A stretch of 34,348 nt of DNA from Clostridiales bacterium (GTDB lineage Bacteria; Bacillota; Clostridia; Lachnospirales; Lachnospiraceae): positions 1 through 34,348 of the forward strand of contig JAJQCB010000084.1 in assembly GCA_021203005.1 (NCBI GenBank). The letters are read 5' to 3'. The notes under the pieces are model-generated. The model was given only the letters and a program-made list of their open reading frames with translations, had not been told where the DNA came from and did no database searches. Made by a program: the position numbers and the translations under genes. Numbering within the stretch: position 1 is the stretch's first letter; every line of letters starts with the position of its first letter. Below are positions 1 through 7,768 of this stretch, piece by piece.

Positions 1-2
1 TT

Positions 3-1451
3 CATATCGGCAAAAGCCACATGAGCCAGTACTGCAGCGGCAAGACCGTCCCCCGGGCGGACATCCTGCGCGTGCTTGCGCAGGTACTGGAAGTCAATCC
101 GCTCTGGCTCCAGGGCGGGGATGTGCCGCGGGATATTATAAATGCTGAAAGCATTTCATCGGATGCGGAAGAATCCGCCGCAGAACCCAGCTCATCATCA
201 ACATCATCACCTGACCAGAATAGAGGAGACCACACCATGAGACAATTTCAGAAATCAAGCAAACTCGACAATGTATTATATGATGTCCGCGGACCGGTCG
301 TGGACGAGGCGCAGCGCATGAGCGACTCCGGCATCCATGTCTTAAAGCTGAACATCGGAAACCCTGCACCGTTCGGTTTCCGCGCACCGGAAGAAGTAGT
401 CTATGATATCCGCCGGCAGATTGCCGACTGCGAAGGCTATTCCGATTCCAAGGGGCTCTTCTCGGCGCGGAAAGCGATCATGCAGTATGCGCAGCTGAAG
501 CAGATTCCGAATGTGTCCATATCCGACATCTACACCGGCAACGGTGCCAGCGAACTCATCAACCTTTGCATGCAGGCGCTCCTTGATACCGGAGATGAGA
601 TTTTGATCCCGTCACCCGACTATCCCCTGTGGACCGCTACCGCCACGCTGGCCGGCGGCACTCCCGTCCACTACATCTGTGACGAGCAGTCGGAATGGAA
701 CCCGGATTTGGAGGACATGGAGAAAAAAATCACAGACCGCACCAAGGCGATCGTGATCATCAACCCAAACAACCCCACCGGCGCGCTCTACCCGAGGGAA
801 GTCCTGGAAAAAATCGTGGAGATTGCCCGCCGCCACCAGCTTATGATCTTCTCCGACGAGATGTACGACCGCCTGGTCATGGACTGTGAGGAACATGTCT
901 CCATCGCCTCCCTGGTGCCGGATCTGTTCTGCGTCACATTCAGCGGGCTCTCCAAGTCCCACATGGTGGCAGGCTTCCGCATCGGCTGGATGATTTTAAG
1001 CGGCAACAAGGCGCTTGCAAAAGACTACATTGAGGGGCTGAACATGCTCTCCAACATGCGCCTCTGCTCCAATGTCCCGGCACAGTCCATCGTGCAGACC
1101 GCCCTGGGAGGATACCAGAGCGTTAAAAATTATATCGTGCCCGGCGGACGGGTCTATGAACAGCGAAACTACGTCTACGAGGCCTTAAACGACATCCCCG
1201 GCGTCAGCGCCGTGAAGCCCAAAGCAGGATTTTATATCTTCCCGAAGCTGGATGTGAAAAAATTCAACATATTCAATGATGAACAGTTCGCACTGGACTT
1301 CCTGAAAGAAAAGCGCGTCCTCGTCGTGCAGGGCACCGGCTTCAACTGGAAGCAGCCGGATCACTTCCGGATTGTCTATCTGCCCCGGGTTGAGATTCTG
1401 GAGGAAGCCATGGGAAAACTGTCCGACTTCCTGCAGACGTACCGCCAGTAG
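3..1451 (+). CDS. alaA: HTH (XRE-like) segment fused in frame to AlaA-type alanine/PLP aminotransferase; 5' end outside window
   Basis: The reading frame is open from the window edge. Its first ~35 residues (SHMSQYCSGK, then LAQVLEVNPLWLQG) look like the C-terminal half of an XRE/Cro helix-turn-helix domain. A Ser/Glu-rich linker follows, and then a full fold-type I aminotransferase. The aminotransferase part, starting at the ATG at 237, is 404 residues and strongly recalls E. coli AlaA from memory: SSKLDNVLYDVRGP, LNIGNPAPFGF, YTGNGASELI, IINPNNPTGALY, and the PLP lysine in FSGLSKSH (about residue 240 of the enzyme). The expected reaction is glutamate-pyruvate (or related) transamination in the cytoplasm. 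No stop separates the two parts, so a regulator-enzyme fusion is possible. A good internal ribosome site before 237 means the enzyme may also be made alone. The gene ends at TAG 1449-1451. The enzyme call is secure; the fusion is seen in sequence but its function is inferred. Confidence 0.87.
   Translation, partial: HIGKSHMSQYCSGKTVPRADILRVLAQVLEVNPLWLQGGDVPRDIINAESISSDAEESAAEPSSSSTSSPDQNRGDHTMRQFQKSSKLDNVLYDVRGPVVDEAQRMSDSGIHVLKLNIGNPAPFGFRAPEEVVYDIRRQIADCEGYSDSKGLFSARKAIMQYAQLKQIPNVSISDIYTGNGASELINLCMQALLDTGDEILIPSPDYPLWTATATLAGGTPVHYICDEQSEWNPDLEDMEKKITDRTKAIVIINPNNPTGALYPREVLEKIVEIARRHQLMIFSDEMYDRLVMDCEEHVSIASLVPDLFCVTFSGLSKSHMVAGFRIGWMILSGNKALAKDYIEGLNMLSNMRLCSNVPAQSIVQTALGGYQSVKNYIVPGGRVYEQRNYVYEALNDIPGVSAVKPKAGFYIFPKLDVKKFNIFNDEQFALDFLKEKRVLVVQGTGFNWKQPDHFRIVYLPRVEILEEAMGKLSDFLQTYRQ
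222..239 (+). promoter_or_regulatory. Internal ribosome binding site and ATG for the aminotransferase part
   Basis: AGAGGAGA (222-229) lies 7 bases before the ATG at 237-239, which is in frame with the upstream HTH reading frame. Starting here gives a 404-residue protein, the normal AlaA length. The sequence therefore supports either internal initiation of the enzyme or a relic of two once-separate genes. Confidence 0.6.
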
Positions 1452-1526
1452 CAGAAATAGGCAAAACTAACAAAAACAAGCCATGTTTAACCGCCTTTTG
1501 TATTTCAGTTTGTACAAGAAAAGCTC

Positions 1527-1555
1527 TTGCAATCTCGTTTCATTTGTATTATGAT
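1527..1555 (+). promoter_or_regulatory. Sigma-A-like promoter of the ferredoxin gene
   Basis: TTGCAA (1527-1532), a 17-base spacer and TATGAT (1550-1555) give a near-consensus promoter about 50 bases before the ferredoxin ATG. It suggests that the short ferredoxin gene is transcribed alone, since a strong terminator follows it. Confidence 0.6.
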
Positions 1556-1607
1556 GGTGGAAACGAAGCACCCGTTGCTTAAAAGATTATCAAAGGAGGA
1601 TTTTATC

Positions 1608-1778
1608 ATGGCATATGTTATTGGCGATAGCTGCATTTCCTGTGGAGCTTGTGAGGGTACATGTCCGGTAGGCGCGATTTCTGAGGGCGATGAGCACTTC
1701 ATGATCGACGCTGATTCCTGCCTGAGCTGTGGCGCTTGTGCTGACGGATGTCCGGTAGGCGCAATCGAGGCTGACTGA
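1608..1778 (+). CDS. Clostridial-type 2[4Fe-4S] ferredoxin
   Basis: This 56-residue acidic protein has two CxxCxxCxxxCP clusters: CISCGACEGTCP at residues 9-20 and CLSCGACADGCP at 38-49. That is the classic pattern for two low-potential [4Fe-4S] clusters, and the length matches clostridial ferredoxins (about 55 residues). It is a soluble one-electron carrier for pyruvate:ferredoxin oxidoreductase, hydrogenases or Rnf, and could also supply the low-potential electrons used to reactivate corrinoid proteins (inference). The start was set at the ATG 1608 because AAAGGAGG lies just upstream; longer readings lack a ribosome site. The gene has its own promoter and a strong terminator, so it is probably monocistronic. 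Confidence 0.95.
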   Translation: MAYVIGDSCISCGACEGTCPVGAISEGDEHFMIDADSCLSCGACADGCPVGAIEAD

Positions 1779-1804
1779 TCCATAGCAACTACTTATGAAT
1801 GAAA

Positions 1805-1843
1805 AAAGCTGCTATCCCATATGGGGTAGCAGCTTTCCTTTTT
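1805..1843 (+). terminator. Intrinsic terminator after ferredoxin
   Basis: A 14-bp stem pairs 1805-1818 (AAAGCTGCTATCCC) with 1823-1836 (GGGGTAGCAGCTTT), with one G-T pair and a 4-base loop. It is followed by CCTTTTT. It lies 27 bases after the ferredoxin stop. Confidence 0.92.
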
Positions 1844-1891
1844 ACACGATCACCGGGAACTCTATTTCCATACCAACTACGGAGTCCACTC

Positions 1892-2386
1892 ATGCAGAAA
1901 ACCTTTTATGACAGACTGGCACGCCCTTTTGAGGCAGAAGAGCGAAAAAAAAGAAGACTGATCCGCGCAAACGATATCGTCTCCAAAGCTTTTTATATAG
2001 CATACCCTGTCCTGCTGGCCGTGCTTGCCCTGATGCGGGATGCACGCCTGATCCGTGTCTTTCTGGTGCCGCTGCTTTCTTTCCTGGCCGTCACAATATT
2101 CCGCAAAGCCCTCAATGCCCCTCGTCCCTATGAGGTCTGGGACAGTCCGCCACTGATTCCCAAAGATACAAAAGGAATTTCTTTCCCGAGCCGCCATGTG
2201 TTCTGCGTATTTATTATCGCCATGGCAACGGCCTATGTCTGCAAACCTGCCGCTATCGTCATGATGACTGCCGGTGTCTTTCTGGCCGCAGTCCGCGTCA
2301 TCGCCAGAATACATTTTATCAAAGACGTCGTTGCGGGAGCTCTGATCGCTATTATACTGGGATGGGTTGGATTCTGGGTAATCTAA
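1892..2386 (+). CDS. PAP2-family membrane phosphatase
   Basis: This is a 164-residue PAP2/type-2 phosphatidic acid phosphatase-like protein with about four hydrophobic helices. The three family motifs are visible: a KALNAPRP-type first motif, FPSRH as the second (PSRH instead of the common PSGH), and RVIARIHFIKD as the third (R-x5-H-x3-D). Such proteins hydrolyse lipid phosphates such as undecaprenyl pyrophosphate or phosphatidate at the membrane. The exact substrate cannot be told. The start at ATG 1892 was chosen because GGAG lies 7 bases upstream; a longer in-frame reading from 1799 would begin inside the ferredoxin terminator. It converges with the broken gene on the other strand. Confidence 0.85.
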   Translation: MQKTFYDRLARPFEAEERKKRRLIRANDIVSKAFYIAYPVLLAVLALMRDARLIRVFLVPLLSFLAVTIFRKALNAPRPYEVWDSPPLIPKDTKGISFPSRHVFCVFIIAMATAYVCKPAAIVMMTAGVFLAAVRVIARIHFIKDVVAGALIAIILGWVGFWVI

Positions 2387-2458
2387 ATGCCACCTATAGC
2401 AAAACAGCCCGAAGCCCGGATTATTCCTGAAAGTATTTCCTTCCGCCCCGGCCAGGCA

Positions 2459-2966
2459 TTATTGCACGTCATCATACTGAACCATATAATCCGATTCATC
2501 CAGCGAATAATATGCGATCTGGTCCGAATCTACATAACACATGCCAAGCTTTTCCAATGCGATCTCTGCAATCTCCTCAAGGTTCTCCGCGGATGCCAGC
2601 CGTTTTTCTCTGGTATCGTTCTCATCCTCCTACTCTGTGATCTGCTCCTTCAAGTAAGTAATCTGAGCCGCCCGAGCGGAAACCCGGTTCTGCATCCCCA
2701 GATACAAACAGCAGATAATACCAAAAAAACAGATCGTCATCGTCAAAAAAAAGGACAGAGCCCCTGTTGATGGACTCTGCCCGTTGTCTATTCTCCTGTG
2801 CGTGGCGGCAAATCTCCCGTCTGCGAATCCGCTCCTCGCGCTCCGCGATAATATGAGCCGGCACCTTTACCGGCTCCAATACATACGACCCATCCGCCAT
2901 CTGTACGAACCGACAATACTGCCCTTTGTCCTCCGTCTCTATCATTTCCTCAGAAAACTGACTCAT
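2459..2966 (-). pseudogene. Broken FtsL/DivIC-like septum formation initiator gene (frameshift plus in-frame TAG)
   Basis: Read from the ATG at 2966 (GGAG upstream), the minus strand encodes a charged cytoplasmic N-terminus, MSQFSEEMIETEDKG onward. After a one-base correction it continues into a membrane helix (TMTICFFGIICCLYLG), a coiled-coil-like stretch, and a tail with EIALEKLGMCYVDSDQIAYY, the usual layout of FtsL/DivIC proteins. The frame breaks in a run of eight T (plus-strand A at 2745-2752); seven would keep it open. A second lesion is a TAG at 2632-2630. The corrected frame ends at TAA 2461-2459, for about 168 codons. The family assignment rests on layout and tail motif. Either this is a decayed or redundant copy, or one or both lesions are sequence errors. 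Confidence 0.72.
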
Positions 2967-3077
2967 ACCACAACATCTCCAACTTCCAGGATTGTGTAAC
3001 CACAAGATATAGTATATCGCATTTTCTGACAGATGTACAGCACTTTCGACAGATTTTCACATAAATTTTAATTATTC

Positions 3078-3272
3078 TTATGCTTTCCCGTCCATATCGT
3101 CCTCTGTATTTTCATTTTTCCCTGAAGTATCATTATGCTCTGCATTTTTATCTTTCTCTGAAGGGTGTTTAAAAAGAAAATGAAAAGCGCGGAGTGCAGC
3201 CAGAGGTATCTTACTCCAATAACTGTCTTTTTCCACTTTCTTTTTAATCTCCTCCAAATGGTCATCTCCCAT
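3078..3272 (-). CDS. Small charged hypothetical protein
   Basis: This 64-residue ORF begins MGDDHLEEIKKKVEKD and starts 7 bases after a very strong AAAGGAGG, the main reason to accept it. It is rich in Lys, Glu and Asp, with an acidic C-terminus (NTEDDMDGKA). It has no membrane segment or recognised motif; a central KIPLAALRAFHFLFKHP stretch could form an amphipathic helix. It follows citrate synthase by 50 bases on the same strand and may be co-transcribed. I do not recognise it. Confidence 0.6.
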   Translation of the reverse strand: MGDDHLEEIKKKVEKDSYWSKIPLAALRAFHFLFKHPSEKDKNAEHNDTSGKNENTEDDMDGKA

Positions 3273-3322
3273 ACGATTTCCTCCTTTTTGTGTTCGAATG
3301 CCAGCTTAGGCAGATCAGAACC

Positions 3323-4675
3323 TTATCGCTCCTCTCTGTCCAGGTATCGGCGCTCCGATGTCAGGCTCTTATAGGCCGGACGGATAATCTTGTTGGCCGA
3401 CACCAGTTCCTCAATCCGGTGCGCGCTCCATCCCGCAATCCGTGCAACAGCAAAAAGCGGCGTGTAGAGCTCCTCCGGAATCCCCAGCATCTGATACACA
3501 AATCCGCTGTAGAAGTCCACATTCGGGCTGACGCCCTTAAATATTTTCCGCTTGTCCGCAATCAGCTTTGTCGCGGCAGTCTCAATATTATTATAAAGCG
3601 CCATCTCTTTTGCCATGTCTTTCTCAGCGGCGAGCGCTTCCACAAAGCCTTTGAATATCTCCTCTCTTGGATCCGACAGAGAGTACACGGCATGTCCCAT
3701 TCCGTAGATCAGACCCATGTGATCAAAAGCCTCCCCGTCCAGGATTTTAGAAAGGTAAGCGGAAACTTCCTCGATGTCCTCATAGTCCCGCACATGCGCC
3801 TTGATATCCTTCATCATGTGCATCACCATGATATTTGCACCGCCGTGCCGGCTCCCTTTCAGAGAACACAGTGCCGCTGCAATAGCGGAATAGGTATCTG
3901 AACCGGACGAGGTGACCACCCGGGTGGTAAAAGTGGAGTTGTTGCCGCCGCCGTGCTCCGCGTGGAGCAGCAACGCCACATCCAGCACCCTGGCCTCCAG
4001 CTCCGTATAGTTCATATCCGGGCGCAGCATCCGCAGAAAATTCTCCGCGATGGAGAGCGCCGGATCCGGTCTGTGGATATACATACTTTCATCATTGTCA
4101 TAATGGTTGTAGGCATGGTAGCCGTAAACCGCAAGCATGGGAAAAATGCTCATCAGCTGCATACACTGACGCAGCACATTATCGATATCCAGATTGGCGG
4201 CCTCCTCATCATAAGAAGCCAGCGTGAGCACGCTCCTCGTCATGGAATTCATGATGTCATGGTTGGGTGCTTTCATAATGACATCTCTGGTAAAGTTGGA
4301 GGGCATGGTGCGCTTTTCACCCAGTATCTCACAGAATGACATAAGTTCCGCTTCCGTAGGCAGTTCTCCGAATAGCAACAGATAGGTTGCTTCCTCGTAA
4401 GCAAATTTTTTACCGGAACTGCCCGTAATCAGATCCCGGACATCATATCCCCGGTACGTCAGCTGGCCGCGGCACGGTGTCTTTTTCCCATTCACATTTT
4501 TAAATGCCTTGATATTGGAGATGTTGGTAAGACCGGCCAGAACGCCTTTTCCATTCTCATCGCGAAGGCCAACCTTAACGCCAAGCTCCTGTGTCAATGT
4601 TTTGCTTATCCGGTCATTTTCATAGCACAGTTTTTCTTTTTTGCTGAAATAATCCTGAAATGCCGCGTTATCCAT
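3323..4675 (-). CDS. gltA: Citrate synthase (citrate/2-methylcitrate synthase family)
   Basis: This 450-residue protein condenses oxaloacetate with acetyl-CoA in the cytoplasm, the entry to 2-oxoglutarate and glutamate synthesis. Family marks are LLLHAEHGGGNNSTFT (catalytic His, residues 238-241), GSRHGGAN (His 277), YGMGHAVY with DPREE (His 328), PNVDFYSG (Asp 387) and ARIAGWSAHRIEE near the end. The length suits the roughly 450-residue clostridial type rather than the shorter bacterial dimeric form. The start at ATG 4675 follows AAGGAAAGG and matches the conserved beginning; the frame stays open upstream to 4843 but that part looks non-coding. It lies downstream of a PucR/CdaR-type regulator on the same strand, about 200 bases away, with its own likely promoter. 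Confidence 0.95.
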   Translation of the reverse strand: MDNAAFQDYFSKKEKLCYENDRISKTLTQELGVKVGLRDENGKGVLAGLTNISNIKAFKNVNGKKTPCRGQLTYRGYDVRDLITGSSGKKFAYEEATYLLLFGELPTEAELMSFCEILGEKRTMPSNFTRDVIMKAPNHDIMNSMTRSVLTLASYDEEAANLDIDNVLRQCMQLMSIFPMLAVYGYHAYNHYDNDESMYIHRPDPALSIAENFLRMLRPDMNYTELEARVLDVALLLHAEHGGGNNSTFTTRVVTSSGSDTYSAIAAALCSLKGSRHGGANIMVMHMMKDIKAHVRDYEDIEEVSAYLSKILDGEAFDHMGLIYGMGHAVYSLSDPREEIFKGFVEALAAEKDMAKEMALYNNIETAATKLIADKRKIFKGVSPNVDFYSGFVYQMLGIPEELYTPLFAVARIAGWSAHRIEELVSANKIIRPAYKSLTSERRYLDREER

Positions 4676-4723
4676 ATATAAAACCCTTTCCTTTTCGTAT
4701 GCTGCATTATTAGCAGCACAACC

Positions 4724-4751
4724 GTTATATTCCTCACAGGTCACTGTACAA
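4724..4751 (-). promoter_or_regulatory. Likely promoter of citrate synthase
   Basis: On the minus strand TTGTAC (4751-4746) is followed by a 16-base spacer and TATAAC (4729-4724). This would start transcription about 40 bases before the citrate synthase ATG. A small hairpin, TGCTGC/GCAGCA (4700-4718), would lie at the very start of the leader. Confidence 0.5.
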
Positions 4752-4839
4752 ATAACACAGCCCGTACCGTTTACCGCATGGACTGTGTCATTGTGTAATC
4801 GCTGTTTCAATAGTTGTGAAAACCTTAACACAGTTTTTA

Positions 4840-4860
4840 GCACTCGTCAACCACGAGTGC
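4840..4860 (-). other. Hairpin downstream of the PucR/CdaR regulator
   Basis: GCACTCGT (4840-4847) pairs perfectly with ACGAGTGC (4853-4860) around a 5-base loop, just after the regulator's stop. No T-run follows on either strand, so it is not a clear intrinsic terminator. The 10-mer CACTCGTCAA (4841-4850) recurs at 33291-33300, so it may belong to a dispersed element. Confidence 0.45.
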
Positions 4861-4878
4861 CAGTATTTCATAGAATCT

Positions 4879-6333
4879 TTAGAATTTCGTGTCCTGCGCA
4901 ATCTCAAACGACAGCAGCAAATGAAGCCTCACCAAATCATCATCCAGATCATCCGGAACCAGTTCTCCCAGACGCTTCAGACGATACAGCAACGTATTGC
5001 GGTGCAGATGCAGCGTTCTGGCAGTCTCCGCGATATTTCGCTCTTTTTTCAGATAAATACGCAGCGTCTCATAAAAATCCGTGTGATGTTCGTCATCATA
5101 ACTGCGCAGGATCTTCAGTGCAGAATGAAGCGTATCCGGAAGGATGGAGCTTTTCATCTGCTCCAGCAAGTAGGGGAGGACATAATTTTTTCCCTCATAC
5201 ACCTCCCCCACCTTCTTTTCACAGTGCTCCGATGTAACCTTCGCATACTGATAATTGTCATAAAAAGAATCTGCAAGATAAAATATCTGCCCCATTGCCG
5301 CATAATATTTGGCATTTGTAAGCCACGGTTCCAACTGACGCGTCGTCTCCTCCAGAGATGTGATTCTCAGGTTGCAGAGCAGGCACACGGATAAATCCAG
5401 GGTAACCGCATACAGATTTTGGAAGACGACATTCAGGGAATGCGCCAGATGTGTGTTGATACTGTATGGCTGCAGAGGAGCATCCAGTTTTAGGAAAACC
5501 AGGGGATCCCCCTCCTGCCAGCCGAGCAGAAGCAGCCTGCGGCGCAGTTCTGAAGAATCTGCTTTTTCATCGGAAACAGCAGTCCGGATCTGTGCATCCA
5601 GAATCACATGACTCTGCTCCTGGATATGAAGCTGAAACCACCGCTCAATGTAAGCACAGAAAAGAGAATAGCAATCCAGTTCACCCGGATTAATTTTTCC
5701 ATCCATAGCAATCAGCGACGCCGAACCTAAGAAACTGTCCCGGATAATAAAATTATAGTGATAGGATTTGTTCGGGAAGAACGGCTCGTCATAAGTGTAT
5801 ATTCCTTTCCGGGTAATGTGGTCCGGATCGGACTGGTTGAGAGTCAGAAGAAACTCCATATCACTGGAACCGTAAAGCAGCAGAGAGTCCCACAGTTCAT
5901 CCACCTCTCCCACCCCGTATCCCGGCGTATGCGCCAGATGCCGCTGCAGCGGATCCAGCAAAAATGCCGGCCGGCCCAACACTTCCGCGGAAGCGTCAAA
6001 TAAGTCCTGCAGCATCGCTCCTGTCGTGATCAGATTCATCATCGCGGTGTCCCATGATGTATAAAAAGAAAGCACATCCAGCACACAGTTCAGCACTTCC
6101 TCCAGATCCGTGGTATCCAGCTTCAGCAGATCATTCCTGTGGGTACAGATCACACTATCATTCCCGTTTTTAAACAGATCGCTGAGCCTGCCGATATACA
6201 AGGTGTTTTTTTCCATCGTGACATTCGCGGAAAATAAACGCACTGCCTCAATCTCAAACGCGTTGGAACGTATTTCTGCCTGAGGGTGAAACTCTCTCAG
6301 CCCATAGGCAAATATCTGCATGCTTAATCTCAT
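4879..6333 (-). CDS. PucR/CdaR-family transcriptional regulator
   Basis: This is a 484-residue cytoplasmic regulator. The C-terminal ~60 residues form the PucR-type helix-turn-helix: LRIYLKKERNIAETARTLHL, then HRNTLLYRLKRLGEL and RLHLLLSFEI. The long N-terminal half is a divergent sensor region with no motif I can name. PucR/CdaR proteins usually activate pathways for purines, sugar acids or aromatic compounds. It is divergent from the URO-D/MFS pair starting at 6580, the usual arrangement for a regulator and its target, and citrate synthase lies downstream. The ATG at 6333 follows AAAGGA at moderate distance; Met5 is an alternative start. The family is sure, the effector unknown. Confidence 0.86.
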   Translation of the reverse strand: MRLSMQIFAYGLREFHPQAEIRSNAFEIEAVRLFSANVTMEKNTLYIGRLSDLFKNGNDSVICTHRNDLLKLDTTDLEEVLNCVLDVLSFYTSWDTAMMNLITTGAMLQDLFDASAEVLGRPAFLLDPLQRHLAHTPGYGVGEVDELWDSLLLYGSSDMEFLLTLNQSDPDHITRKGIYTYDEPFFPNKSYHYNFIIRDSFLGSASLIAMDGKINPGELDCYSLFCAYIERWFQLHIQEQSHVILDAQIRTAVSDEKADSSELRRRLLLLGWQEGDPLVFLKLDAPLQPYSINTHLAHSLNVVFQNLYAVTLDLSVCLLCNLRITSLEETTRQLEPWLTNAKYYAAMGQIFYLADSFYDNYQYAKVTSEHCEKKVGEVYEGKNYVLPYLLEQMKSSILPDTLHSALKILRSYDDEHHTDFYETLRIYLKKERNIAETARTLHLHRNTLLYRLKRLGELVPDDLDDDLVRLHLLLSFEIAQDTKF

Positions 6334-6399
6334 GTCATGTGATCCTTTCTTTTTTTGATTCCTTTATCTGTACTTCTTCTGTCTTCTTCGTCCATATAT

Positions 6400-6460
6400 T
6401 TTTGTATATTATACACCAATAATCCCAGATTAACAATCCCATCTTTTGTATACTTTATAC
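6400..6460. promoter_or_regulatory. Promoter of the PucR/CdaR gene and two operator-like GTATA dyads
   Basis: On the minus strand TTGTTA (6436-6431), a 17-base spacer and TATAAT (6413-6408) form a good promoter for the regulator. The plus strand shows TTTGTATATTATAC (6401-6414) and TTTGTATACTTTATAC (6445-6460), two similar dyad-like sites about 44 bases apart, the first over the -10 box. They may be operators for autoregulation and for the divergent URO-D gene. I see no clean plus-strand promoter. Confidence 0.5.
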
Positions 6461-6579
6461 GTATATCATTCCGATTAAATATGTTGAAATATAAGTAATA
6501 GGGCGGGTTGCACGGAGGATTTTTATTGTGCTGTCGAAGAAACCGTCACATAACAAAATCACAAGGAGGAGAACTAACT

Positions 6580-7698
6580 ATGAACTCAAACGAAAAATTT
6601 GAACGGATGCTGCGCCTGGAAAAACCGAAAGATCGCTCGGAGATTCCCTATATGCCGCAGATCTTAACCTGGGCCGGCACCTGCGCCGGCATCTCGCAGG
6701 CAGAGATCGTAAACAATGTAGACCGCAATATCGAAGCGCTCGACATTACTTTCGAAAAAATCGGAAAACCGGATGTCATGATGTGCACCCCTTTGAAAGA
6801 CAACGTATTTATCATGGGACTCCCTGTCCGTCTTCCCGGAAAAGAGCTGGGCGAAAACGACCTGTACCAGTTTGTGGAGACAGACCTTTTTGATCTGCAG
6901 GATGGCGAGGAATACGACCGCATTTTACAGATGGGCTGGCAGGCATGGAACGGCATGATGCTCTGCCGCATCCAGAATCCGCCGTTTACCTCGCCGGAGC
7001 AGTTGATGGCGCGGTTCGGCGTTATGGGAGAAAACTGCGGAAAGATGGCTATGCACTTTATCCCGCAGGGCATCGCACCATTGACGCACACAGCCTGCGC
7101 TCCTGTCTATGACACGCTGTCCCAGTCCCACACAATGGAAGAATTCTGCTTTGACATGTTCGATTATCCGGAAAAAGTGCAGGAAGTTATCATGAAATGC
7201 ACGCCGGATGTCATCGGTCAGGCGATCGGCGGAGCAAAACAGGTACACGGCACCCGCGTCGGCGTCTACGCGATGCGCTCCTCCGCCACCTTCGTTTCCC
7301 CGGATTCCTTCGAGGAATTCTGCTGGCCGGCGTTAAAGATGATGATCGAAGCATTCTGGGCTGAGGGCATTACAACTGTCCTGCATGCGGACGGCAACTG
7401 GCTTCCGATGCTCAAATACTTCAAGGAAGTCCCCAAATCCAGCGTACATTTCGAGCTGGACGGAGACACCGACATGCGCAAGGCATTCGAGATACTGGAA
7501 GGATGGCAGAGCATGCGCGGTGACGTACCGGCCTCCCTGCTCTGCTATGGCACACCGGACGAGGTTTCTGAATACTGCGAAAACCTGATTCAGGATATTG
7601 GAATGAAAGGCGGATTTATGCTCGGTTCAGGCTGCGAAGTGCCGATGAATGCGAAGCTGGAAAATGTATTGGTCATGGGGAATTCCCTGAAAATCTGA
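6580..7698 (+). CDS. URO-D-superfamily protein, corrinoid methyltransferase-like (copy 1)
   Basis: This 372-residue protein has the fold signature of the uroporphyrinogen decarboxylase superfamily that includes MtaA/MtbA-type methylcobamide methyltransferases and O-demethylase components. Visible marks are SFEEFCWPALKMMIEAF, LHADGNW (His 269, Asp 271), a GDVPASLLCYGTPDEV segment (Cys 322) and GSGCEVP (Cys 352). MtaA/MtbA use H-x-C...C for zinc; here the first Cys is replaced by Asp, so zinc could be held by His, Asp and Cys. True heme-pathway HemE is unlikely given these differences. The ATG at 6580 follows AAGGAGGAG. An MFS carrier follows 70 bases later, probably in the same operon, and a PucR/CdaR regulator is divergent. 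Methyl donor and acceptor are unknown. Confidence 0.88.
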   Translation: MNSNEKFERMLRLEKPKDRSEIPYMPQILTWAGTCAGISQAEIVNNVDRNIEALDITFEKIGKPDVMMCTPLKDNVFIMGLPVRLPGKELGENDLYQFVETDLFDLQDGEEYDRILQMGWQAWNGMMLCRIQNPPFTSPEQLMARFGVMGENCGKMAMHFIPQGIAPLTHTACAPVYDTLSQSHTMEEFCFDMFDYPEKVQEVIMKCTPDVIGQAIGGAKQVHGTRVGVYAMRSSATFVSPDSFEEFCWPALKMMIEAFWAEGITTVLHADGNWLPMLKYFKEVPKSSVHFELDGDTDMRKAFEILEGWQSMRGDVPASLLCYGTPDEVSEYCENLIQDIGMKGGFMLGSGCEVPMNAKLENVLVMGNSLKI

Positions 7699-7768
7699 CC
7701 AGAATTATTTTTGCACCAAACACTCAGAAATGAGTAATAATCATCACAAAAAAGGGAGTGAAAAACAA

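Noticed and set aside
2387-2770. 127-codon plus-strand frame after the PAP2 gene
   Set aside because: It is the antisense shadow of the FtsL-like pseudogene and has no ribosome site or domain.
3068-3265. Overlapping 65-codon minus-strand frame beside the small ORF at 3078-3272
   Set aside because: It lacks a ribosome site at its start, while the alternative frame has a strong AAAGGAGG.
4676-4843. N-terminal extension of citrate synthase to 4843
   Set aside because: The extra 56 residues are Cys-rich and unlike the family, the region holds the promoter, and the ATG at 4675 has a ribosome site.
6580-7698. HemE (heme-pathway uroporphyrinogen decarboxylase)
   Set aside because: The H-x-D-G-N-W and C-terminal Gly-Cys motifs match the methyltransferase-like branch, and no heme genes are nearby.
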